DNA from: Leptospira ainlahdjerensis
GTDB lineage: Bacteria > Spirochaetota > Leptospiria > Leptospirales > Leptospiraceae
DNA length: 25,000 nucleotides
Reading direction: 5' to 3'
NCBI RefSeq assembly: GCF_016919175.1
Contig: NZ_JAFFPU010000003.1
Location: forward strand, 1 to 25,000
Below the pieces are notes generated by a model. The model was not told the origin of the DNA. It searched no databases and worked only from the letters and a program-made list of their open reading frames with translations. The position numbers were made by a program, and so were the translations under genes. Shown here piece after piece: positions 14,491-21,653 of this stretch. Numbering within the stretch: position 1 is the stretch's first letter; each line of letters starts with the position of its first letter.

Positions 14491-17436
14491 TCAGTATTTC
14501 TCGAATTTATCGGCGGGAGACATTCCCGTGTTGTCCGATTTCGGTTTTGCCAATCCGTCCTTTCTCGCGGGTAAGGCAGTCTTACGGGCAGCGATCGACG
14601 GAGTAGTGGAAGTTCGAGGAGTTGTCAAGCCTCCGTTAGACGACCTTTTGTTCTCTCCGTCCACGATCTTAAAGAAAAGAACGGACTCTCGAAGCTGTTC
14701 CGCTTGAGAATTCATTTCTTCCGAAATCGCGGCCAACTCTTCCGAAGCGGAGGCGTTCTGCTGAGAAACCTGATCGAGTTGTCCCATCGCTTTATTGATC
14801 TCCGAAACTCCCGCCGCTTGCTCGTCGCTGGCAGCCGTAATTTCCTGTACCAAATCGGCGGTTTTTCGGATGGAAGGAACAATCTGAGAAATCAGTTCTC
14901 CGGCTCTTTCGGCGATCGCCACACTATTGCCCGCAAGACTGCTGATTTCATTCGCTGATTTCTGGCTTCGTTCCGCAAGTTTGCGAACTTCGGAAGCCAC
15001 CACCGCAAATCCCTTTCCGTGATCTCCTGCCCTGGCCGCCTCAATCGCAGCGTTCAACGCTAAAAGATTCGTTTGATATGCGATATCTTCGATGATACTG
15101 ATCTTTTCCGCGATCTGTTTCATCGCCTTTACCGTTTCCACAACCGAGGTTCCGCCTTCTTCCGCATCTTTGGACGATTTGGAAGAAATCTGTTCCGTTT
15201 GACGGGAATTCTGGGCGTTCTGATCGATCGAAGCGGTCATCTGTTCGAGAGAAGAGGTGGTTTCTTCCACACTCGCCGCTTGTTCCGAAGCGCCCTGGCT
15301 CAGAGAATTCGCGGTAGAAGAAACTTCGGTTGCGGAAGTCACCAAACTCGAAGAACGAACAATGATATCTCCGATGATCTCATTGAGTTTATCCATCGTG
15401 GTATTGGAATATTCTTTTAGTTTTCCGAAAGTTCCGTGATACTCGTTTGTGATTTTTTGAGTCAAGTTACCTGCGGAAATTCTTTCCAAAGCGTCGACAA
15501 CTTCGTTGAGTCCTACGTTACTCACTTCCAAGAGCTGATTGATCGACTGACTGAGATTGAGAAAAAAACCGGTTTTGGAATCCAAAGAGATACGTGTTCC
15601 AAAATCACCCTGAGCTGCGCCCGATACGATTCTTTCCACTTCCTCTTGTACGACGAGTTCATTGGTTACATCTGACCATTCCACAACCGAACCCAAACGT
15701 TTTCCGCTTCCGTCTATAATCGGATTTGCGATCAAGTTGAAGGATCTGACCCCGATTTTGATCGAAGCACGATGGACACTGGTAAAGTTGCTCAAAAGTC
15801 CCCTTTGATGGGCCGGATTTTTATGAAATGAATCGATACTAGAGCCGATCAAACTTTTCAAATTGAATTGAGAAAACTGTTTTTTAATGTCACTCTCTCC
15901 ATTTTGAAACATGTCGATTACGGCTTTGTTCATATAACGGATGTTAAAATCGTTATCAGCGATCATAATATTCGTCGTTGTACTATCCAAAGCGACTTTG
16001 ACTCGCGTAAGTTCTTCATTTTCAATCTCTCTTTGTGCGGCGACTTTTCTTTGTTCGGTTACGTCCGCCCATTCCACTACGGAACCGAGTCGGTTTCCGG
16101 TTTCGTCGATGATCGGATTTGCGATGAGATCGAATTGTCTTCCACCAATTTCGATTGATGAACGAAATACGTCGGTCAGTTTGCCGAGTAGTCCTCTTTG
16201 ATGAGCCGGATTTTTATGAAAAGAATCGATGTTTGTTCCCATCAAATTGGAAAGATTAAAATTTCCCAATTGTTTTTTGATATCAGTCTCCGCTCGGCTG
16301 AACATGGAACGAATCGCTTTGTTCATATAAACGATATTTAGGTTCGCATCCGCCATCATAATGTTGGTCGTAACGTTATCCAGAGCAACTTTGACACGAG
16401 TGAGTTCCTCGTTTTCAATTTTTCTTTGCGAAAGAATTTTATTTTGTTCCGTTACATCCGCCCATTCCACTACGGAACCGAGACGGTTTCCTTTTTCGTC
16501 GATGATCGGATTTGCGATGAGATCGAATTGTCTTCCACCGATTTCGATAGAAGACCGAAAGGTCTCCGTCATACGTCCCAACAAGCCTCTTTGATGAGCA
16601 GGATTTTTGTGAAAAGAATCGATGTTTGTTCCCATCAAATTGGAAAGATTAAAATTTCCCAATTGTTTTTTGATATCCATCTCCGCTTGACTGAACATGG
16701 AACGAATCGCTTTATTCATAAAGACGACGTTCAAGTTGGAATCCGCCATCATAATATTGGTAGTGACGTTTTCGAGAGCCGTTCTCATTCTTAAATATTC
16801 CTGTTCGAATTTTTGCATCGTTCCTTGGCCGAATCGACTAAACCAAAAAAGAAGCCCGAGAAGAAAAATCGAAATCGAAGAATATCCCAAGATCATAGTT
16901 AAAAAGTTATTGCCATCTCCTCCCGCCAAAGAGGCAAGCTCGGATTCCTTTAAGGTATGGGCTAAGAATCCATTTCTTGCCTTTCTAAATTGTGAAATCT
17001 CGGAATAAAAATCGACCTTGGACAGATCCGGGAAGTCGTTTTTGAGGTCGGAGGATGCGGATATCTTTTCTTTGAGTTCGATTGTGGTCGAAAAAAGAAG
17101 AGAAATGCTTTTTTCAAACTTACGAACCTCGGGATCCTCCGCCTGTTTGGAAGCTGACAAAAGATTCTTTATCTTTTTCAAACTGGATTCCACCGCTTCC
17201 AAATCGGAGGCAAGCGTCTCCCTGCTTTTTCCGATTGAAAAATGAAACGTAAATTCGGCGACCGCTTCTTCCATCCCGAGTAAGGACTCGTTTACAGCGG
17301 GAAGAATTCCCAAAATACCATCACTCTCAGTCTTCGTATCGGAAGTCGGCAGTTTGAAATTTTGGACGGATAAGAATAAAAAACCGTTCAGCGCAATTGC
17401 CAGACCAATGAAAATTCCTAAGCTTTTTCGAAACAT
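14491..17436 (-). CDS. methyl-accepting chemotaxis protein with three tandem PAS domains
   Basis: 981-residue inner-membrane receptor. A membrane helix at about 5-25 and another at about 178-200 bracket a roughly 150-residue helical sensor region (four-helix-bundle-like). Three PAS modules follow in the cytoplasm at about 218-331, 349-462 and 480-592, each with [14 protein letters not shown] and GSVVEW. Two HAMP-like segments lie at about 597-645 and 646-695. The signalling domain (about 700-920) has the family hairpin tip [20 protein letters not shown] (785-804) followed by [19 protein letters not shown]. The C-terminus is a proline/lysine-rich tail ending KFEKY, not the NWETF-type CheR/CheB-binding pentapeptide. 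ATG at 17436 has GGAG 7 bases upstream. The cytoplasmic PAS set suggests redox or energy sensing in addition to any periplasmic ligand; no ligand can be named. Confidence 0.96.
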   Translation of the reverse strand: MFRKSLGIFIGLAIALNGFLFLSVQNFKLPTSDTKTESDGILGILPAVNESLLGMEEAVAEFTFHFSIGKSRETLASDLEAVESSLKKIKNLLSASKQAEDPEVRKFEKSISLLFSTTIELKEKISASSDLKNDFPDLSKVDFYSEISQFRKARNGFLAHTLKESELASLAGGDGNNFLTMILGYSSISIFLLGLLFWFSRFGQGTMQKFEQEYLRMRTALENVTTNIMMADSNLNVVFMNKAIRSMFSQAEMDIKKQLGNFNLSNLMGTNIDSFHKNPAHQRGLLGRMTETFRSSIEIGGRQFDLIANPIIDEKGNRLGSVVEWADVTEQNKILSQRKIENEELTRVKVALDNVTTNIMMADANLNIVYMNKAIRSMFSRAETDIKKQLGNFNLSNLMGTNIDSFHKNPAHQRGLLGKLTDVFRSSIEIGGRQFDLIANPIIDETGNRLGSVVEWADVTEQRKVAAQREIENEELTRVKVALDSTTTNIMIADNDFNIRYMNKAVIDMFQNGESDIKKQFSQFNLKSLIGSSIDSFHKNPAHQRGLLSNFTSVHRASIKIGVRSFNLIANPIIDGSGKRLGSVVEWSDVTNELVVQEEVERIVSGAAQGDFGTRISLDSKTGFFLNLSQSINQLLEVSNVGLNEVVDALERISAGNLTQKITNEYHGTFGKLKEYSNTTMDKLNEIIGDIIVRSSSLVTSATEVSSTANSLSQGASEQAASVEETTSSLEQMTASIDQNAQNSRQTEQISSKSSKDAEEGGTSVVETVKAMKQIAEKISIIEDIAYQTNLLALNAAIEAARAGDHGKGFAVVASEVRKLAERSQKSANEISSLAGNSVAIAERAGELISQIVPSIRKTADLVQEITAASDEQAAGVSEINKAMGQLDQVSQQNASASEELAAISEEMNSQAEQLRESVLFFKIVDGENKRSSNGGLTTPRTSTTPSIAARKTALPARKDGLAKPKSDNTGMSPADKFEKY
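15661..16785 (-). repeat. three direct repeats of 393 bp encoding PAS modules
   Basis: Units at 16393-16785, 16000-16392 and about 15661-15999 (last one partial) recur with a period of exactly 393 bp (131 codons), as seen from the start of the [18 protein letters not shown] and LDSTTTNIM segments. Units 1 and 2 are nearly identical over long stretches: 68 bp at 16217-16284 match 16610-16677 base for base. Unit 3 is recognisably related but more diverged. Confidence 0.92.
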
Positions 17437-17472
17437 TTGATTTCTCCAAATTCAAAAAGTCTAAAATAATCT

Positions 17473-19617
17473 CTAACGAATAGAAGCTTCCTTGCTTCTC
17501 AAAATCTCCTGATCTCTGACCAGGCCATACAACCCTGGAACATCCAAAATAAAAGCGATCTCGCCGCTTCCTAAAATGGAAGTTCCACTAAAACACTTCA
17601 CGTTTTTAAAAATCTCCGCCATTGGACGGATTACGGATTGGACCTCTCCGTGAAGTTCGTTTACCACAATCCCGAAAGTTCTGTCCTCATATTCTAAAAT
17701 TACAATATTCTCTTTATCTAAACTATTTCTTTGAATCGATAAAAAACGGGAAAGGTGAAGGACAGGCACAAGTTCGTTTCTGAGATTCATGGTTCCGGAA
17801 GCCGAATCGTCGAGATCGGCTCTGGATTCTACAGTTTCTCTCACCAATTGCATCGGAACTATAAAGTTGGAACCGGAGGCTTTGACCAAAAAACCGTCTA
17901 TGATCGCAAGAGTGAGGGGCAAACGAATCAAAAAAGAACTTCCCTTGTCTTTCGTAGATTGGATCTGAACCGAACCTCGCAACGATTCTATGTTTCTAAG
18001 AACGACGTCCATTCCGACCCCGCGGCCAGAAAGATTTGTAACCTTTTCCACCGTAGAGAAGCCTGGTTGAAAGATGAGGGAATAAATTTCGGATTCCGTA
18101 AGAATCTGGTCTTTACCAATCAGACCTTTGGCGGTTGCCTTACTTACAATTTTCTCGGCGTCCAAACCTTTACCGTCGTCGGTAATCGAAATGAGAATAC
18201 TTCCGGTTCCGTGACTTGCTTGGATCTGAAGTTTTCCCGCAGGCGGTTTTCCTTTTCGAATCCGTTCTTCCGAAGTTTCGATTCCATGATCGAGTGCGTT
18301 GCGAAGAATATGCACCATCGGATCCGCGATTTTTTCGATCACGGATCGATCGAGTTCTGTTTCGCCACCAAAAATTTCCAACTCAACTTGTTTGTTCAAT
18401 TCCTTGGAAAGATCTCGAACCACTCGTTTGTATTTTTCAAAAAGATCCGAAATCGGAACCATACGCAAGCTCAGAGCATATTCTCGGATCTCGCTCACGA
18501 GTCTGTAAAGGGATTCCGAACTTTCGATCAACTGGGTATCTTCGGAATCGATGATCTTTCTACTTAAGTTTGCTTCCTGCGTGATCAATTCTCCCACGAG
18601 GCTGATCAGGGCGTCTATTTTGGCGGAATCGACACGTAAGGTTTTCGTCTGCATCCGAAGTGTTTCGGATTCTTGCGTCGTTTCCTTGAACTCGGGAAGT
18701 TCTTCGGAAAGTCCCGGAGCTATCCGAGAAGTCGACAAACCGGTCCTAAGATTTTGAATTTCTTCGGCTTTAAGAGCTTTCTGAATTTCAAGAGCACTAA
18801 GATAGGCTTCTTTTCCCAAAGGAAAATCTTTACAGTTTTCATCAAAAAGTTCGAGATCGCAGAAAGGAGGGAGGATTTTAATATAACTTCCCTGTTTTAA
18901 GAATTCAAGCGTGGAATGAATTTCTTCTCCATCGGAAGCGGATTCATAGGAAATTTCAAAACCAAGATAAGAATGTTCGGGATTGAACTCGGCCCAATTC
19001 GGAATCGATTCCGGATAGATGTAGAGGTGTTTGATTTTACCGGACTGGGAAAGATATTTCAGAAACGTGTAAGTATCCATTCCGGATTCAAAAAGATGAA
19101 GGTTCGGAATGAGGGTGATCTGCCAATGCGCCGAACTCGAAACAACCCCCAACTTGGGTTCTGTCGAAGAATTCTTTGTATCGTTCTTCGATTCTAGATT
19201 TGTTTCCGAAAGGGAAGCAGCGAGAGTTTCCGAGAGTAATTTTTTTGCAAGAACGGTCAACTCGGCTTGTTTTCGCGATGCCTTCGAATCTAAAACCAAG
19301 GTGTCCGTTACGTTCTCCACCATATTCTTAATGTGATCGCACGCTAAAAAAAGAAATTCGATTCCCTCTTTGGTCAGAACCTGTTTTCCCGATCGGATAC
19401 GATCCAGTAGTGTTTCCACTTCGTGAGTGAACTTTTCGATCGGCTCGTAACCGAACATGCCGGAGGTTCCTTTGATCGTATGAATCGCACGAAAGACGGA
19501 ATGAATACACTCAGAATTTTTAGGATCTTTCTCTAAAACCAGAAGGTTCGATTCCATAGAAGAAAGGAGTTCTAAGGATTCGGAAACAAACGTGTCTCTT
19601 ACTTCGGATAGGTCCAT
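17473..19617 (-). CDS. cheA: chemotaxis histidine kinase CheA
   Basis: 714 residues from ATG at 19617. P1/HPt about 1-105 with phospho-acceptor His46 in AIHTIKGTSG; a P2-like domain about 163-260 that binds response regulators; P3 dimerisation about 324-418; P4 ATPase about 419-565 with N-box HILRNALDHGIE (436-447), G1 DDGKGL (480-485) and G2 GRGVGMDVV (531-539); P5 CheW-like about 568-700. All parts needed for autophosphorylation and transfer to CheY and CheB are present. The start was chosen over TTG at 19623 because AAGGA (19624-19628) is 6 bases from the ATG, while the TTG directly abuts it. The upstream STAS gene ends 2 bases before the ATG. The receptor gene follows after 36 bases. Confidence 0.97.
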   Translation of the reverse strand: MDLSEVRDTFVSESLELLSSMESNLLVLEKDPKNSECIHSVFRAIHTIKGTSGMFGYEPIEKFTHEVETLLDRIRSGKQVLTKEGIEFLFLACDHIKNMVENVTDTLVLDSKASRKQAELTVLAKKLLSETLAASLSETNLESKNDTKNSSTEPKLGVVSSSAHWQITLIPNLHLFESGMDTYTFLKYLSQSGKIKHLYIYPESIPNWAEFNPEHSYLGFEISYESASDGEEIHSTLEFLKQGSYIKILPPFCDLELFDENCKDFPLGKEAYLSALEIQKALKAEEIQNLRTGLSTSRIAPGLSEELPEFKETTQESETLRMQTKTLRVDSAKIDALISLVGELITQEANLSRKIIDSEDTQLIESSESLYRLVSEIREYALSLRMVPISDLFEKYKRVVRDLSKELNKQVELEIFGGETELDRSVIEKIADPMVHILRNALDHGIETSEERIRKGKPPAGKLQIQASHGTGSILISITDDGKGLDAEKIVSKATAKGLIGKDQILTESEIYSLIFQPGFSTVEKVTNLSGRGVGMDVVLRNIESLRGSVQIQSTKDKGSSFLIRLPLTLAIIDGFLVKASGSNFIVPMQLVRETVESRADLDDSASGTMNLRNELVPVLHLSRFLSIQRNSLDKENIVILEYEDRTFGIVVNELHGEVQSVIRPMAEIFKNVKCFSGTSILGSGEIAFILDVPGLYGLVRDQEILRSKEASIR

Positions 19618-19619
19618 TT

Positions 19620-20012
19620 TCAATCCTTGCCCATTCCGTATTGAAAGGAGAATTCTTTTAGATCTTCTTTTTGAAGTTTGATCTTATCCCTTAAAAAACC
19701 TGTTAAACCGTAGAGATCGATGAGTTTTAAAACGGCGTGACTGTGATTGACAAAACGAATCGTGAATTCTTTTTTCCGAGCTTCCTTTTTTAGCGCCAAA
19801 AGAATTTGTAAACAGGAGGTATCCAATTTTGAAACTCGGGAAAGGTCTATTTCCAAAATCGAATTCGTATCCTTCAAAATCGGATCCAACGTTTCTTTCA
19901 AAGAAAGGGCGTCGTAAATCGTCAATTCTCCCTCGATCCAAATTTTTAAACCTGAAACTTGAGAGTTATCGGACCGAAAAATTACGGATTCTTTTTTAAA
20001 TTCGAATGCCAT
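19620..20012 (-). CDS. STAS-domain protein within the chemotaxis operon
   Basis: 130 residues from ATG at 20012. Single STAS domain: IWIEGELTIYDA (24-35), EIDLSRVSKLDTSCLQILLALKKEA (about 54-78) and a C-terminal LIDLYGLTGFL. In the position phosphorylated in RsbV/SpoIIAA (the residue after Asp in D-S-x-G-L) stands Thr65; the usual Gly is Cys67. Thr could still accept phosphate. The gene lies between cheY (5-base gap) and cheA (2-base gap), so it is part of the operon. Such proteins occur in some che clusters, but their role is poorly defined; it might be a target of RsbW-type kinases or a scaffold. No Shine-Dalgarno is clear; a longer in-frame reading from 20081 would overlap cheY and is less likely. 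Confidence 0.9.
   Translation of the reverse strand: MAFEFKKESVIFRSDNSQVSGLKIWIEGELTIYDALSLKETLDPILKDTNSILEIDLSRVSKLDTSCLQILLALKKEARKKEFTIRFVNHSHAVLKLIDLYGLTGFLRDKIKLQKEDLKEFSFQYGMGKD
19624..19628 (-). promoter_or_regulatory. Shine-Dalgarno that sets the cheA start
   Basis: AAGGA on the minus strand, 6 bases before ATG 19617 and inside the end of the STAS gene. It touches the alternative TTG at 19623, which cannot use it. This shortens CheA by two residues relative to the longest reading. Confidence 0.8.
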
Positions 20013-20017
20013 ATCGT

Positions 20018-20380
20018 TTAGGGTAGAAGTTTGTGGATCGTTTGCACCAGCTCTTCGGGTGAAAACGGTTTTGTAAGCCAAGCCCTGGCTCCCGCGGCAA
20101 GACCGGCCGTTTTCACGTCTTCTTGGGATTCAGTGGTTAACATGATGATCGGAGTGAATTTGTTATTCGGATCTTTTTTGAGCTCTTTTACAAATGTAAT
20201 TCCATCCATATTCGGCATATTCATATCGCTGACGATCAGATCTACTTTATCATTTTGTAATTTATCCAATCCGTCTTTTCCATCCACCGCCTCCACGATT
20301 TGAAACTCGGAATTGCTAAGATGAAGATTTAAAATCTTCCTAAAAACGGCGGAATCGTCGACGATGAGAATTCGTTTCAT
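20018..20380 (-). CDS. cheY: single-domain response regulator CheY
   Basis: 120 residues, receiver only. Acid pocket Asp8/Asp9 (IVDDSA), phospho-acceptor Asp52 (IVSDMNMP), Thr82/Thr83 (MLTTES) and Lys104 (TKPF) are all present. The aromatic-switch position (Tyr106 of E. coli CheY) is Trp101. Phosphorylated CheY would act on the flagellar switch, or in this operon possibly on another output. ATG at 20380 is preceded by AAGGAG at 6 bases, which overlaps the end of the upstream receiver-ATPase gene (gap 13 bases). Leptospira have several CheY-like proteins, so this one need not be the motor-binding one. Confidence 0.96.
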   Translation of the reverse strand: MKRILIVDDSAVFRKILNLHLSNSEFQIVEAVDGKDGLDKLQNDKVDLIVSDMNMPNMDGITFVKELKKDPNNKFTPIIMLTTESQEDVKTAGLAAGARAWLTKPFSPEELVQTIHKLLP

Positions 20381-20393
20381 TCCAATCTCCTTA

Positions 20394-21653
20394 TTAAATT
20401 AACGGTAAAAAAATTTCAGCGAGTACACAAAGACTGATGTCTTCGGAAGTGTGATCGTTTGCGTTGTGGATAAAAAAAAGCCCACTGTGTTTTCGAACGA
20501 TGTGATCCACGGCCGTTAACCCCAATCCAAGTCCGAATTTTTCCAAGTGAGAAACGTTTTCCACAGGAGGATAGATTCTAAAAAAGGGCTGAATCACAAG
20601 TTGTTCGAATTTTTCGGGAATTCCACCGTAAGGTCTTGCATCCACCCGATTTTTGAACGTGATACAAAAATATCCCTGATTGATATTGGCAAAGATATCG
20701 ATAGGTGCGTTCACCGAGGAATATTTGTACGCATTCAGAAAAAGTTCCTCCAATGCCAAAGTCAGGATCGATAGGTTGACCTTGACTTTGTATTCTCTTT
20801 TCAAAAGAGGGAGATTGACCGTGATCTTTTTCGAGAGCAGAAAAGTTTTTAATTCTTCGGGAAGGAATCGGATCTGATCCAAGATCTCATTCGTTGAAAG
20901 AACAAGCGGATCCAATTCCTTGTCTATAAGATTGAGGAGTTTTTCCAAACCCAAGAGCATATTCTTCGTGATTCGATTATTTGTCAGAAGAAGATCCAGA
21001 ATCTCTTTATCCACTTCGTAATGATTTCCATCGAGAACCTTTACCGAGTCTACCATATCGAGCAGACTTGTCATGGCGCCGATTCCGCTTCCTTGGGAAA
21101 GGGAAGTTTTTAGACTGTAGATAGATGTTTTTTCAAAGGATTCGCTGTCGGATTTACGAATTGTTTCTTTGTAGGTAAGCCACTCCAATTGACTGCGAAG
21201 TTTTTGACTTTCGATATCGGCCAAATTCTCTTCCATTCTTTTCAAATGACAATAGTTCAGCGCCTTTTGTAGAGTTTTGATAAAAACATCCGGATAGATC
21301 GGCTTGAGGATATAATCGAAAACGCCGAGTTTCATAATCTCGATGATTTTTTCGGAACGATCGATTGCAGTTTGAACAAGAACGACCGCATTCGGATGTG
21401 ATTCCTTTAGTTTGATTAAAAAAGAAGCTCCGTCCATTACGGGCATCATTAGATCCAAAATAAAAAGAGAATACTTTTGATTTTCGATCATCTTCAGAGC
21501 TTCCGCTCCATTTACGGCTAACTCGTGTTTGACGCCGATTTCGTCGCAAAGACTTTCCAGGAGAATGCTGTTTTCCTGTTTATCTTCAATGATCAGAACG
21601 GGATCGTTCGGAATGCTATGAAGTGAGGTCTTCTTTTTCAATTCTGTTTCCAA
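20394..21653 (-). CDS. receiver domain fused to an atypical histidine-kinase-like ATPase
   Basis: 419 residues from TTG at 21653. N-terminal receiver (about 16-135) with IIEDKQ, phospho-acceptor Asp67 (FILDLMMP) and Lys117 (LKPIYP). A helical region follows (about 140-255) where a DHp domain would sit: it reads SLSQGSGIGAMTSLLDMV, with no His at the H-box position. The C-terminal ATPase (about 295-419) keeps an N-box (ALEELFLNAYKYSS) and a glycine-rich G2 (FGLGLGLTAVDHIV), but the expected D-x-G-x-G is replaced by FKNRVDARP. It may bind ATP without being a normal kinase. The start is set by AAGGAG (21661-21666) at 7 bases and overlaps the end of the histidine kinase gene by 38 bases. Probably receives phosphate from the upstream kinase; its output is unknown. 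Confidence 0.88.
   Translation of the reverse strand: METELKKKTSLHSIPNDPVLIIEDKQENSILLESLCDEIGVKHELAVNGAEALKMIENQKYSLFILDLMMPVMDGASFLIKLKESHPNAVVLVQTAIDRSEKIIEIMKLGVFDYILKPIYPDVFIKTLQKALNYCHLKRMEENLADIESQKLRSQLEWLTYKETIRKSDSESFEKTSIYSLKTSLSQGSGIGAMTSLLDMVDSVKVLDGNHYEVDKEILDLLLTNNRITKNMLLGLEKLLNLIDKELDPLVLSTNEILDQIRFLPEELKTFLLSKKITVNLPLLKREYKVKVNLSILTLALEELFLNAYKYSSVNAPIDIFANINQGYFCITFKNRVDARPYGGIPEKFEQLVIQPFFRIYPPVENVSHLEKFGLGLGLTAVDHIVRKHSGLFFIHNANDHTSEDISLCVLAEIFLPLI

Noticed and set aside
15661..16785. 393-bp repeats as a mobile or CRISPR-like element
   Set aside because: They are in-frame PAS-coding units inside one intact gene, without spacers, terminal repeats or a transposase.
17755..18567. 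270-codon plus-strand ORF opposite cheA
   Set aside because: Fully antisense to well-conserved CheA domains; composition (rich in R, F, N, S) is that of a mirror frame and it has no recognisable motif.
20013..20081. Longer N-terminus for the operon STAS protein
   Set aside because: The added 23 residues overlap the cheY end in another frame and do not look like STAS sequence.
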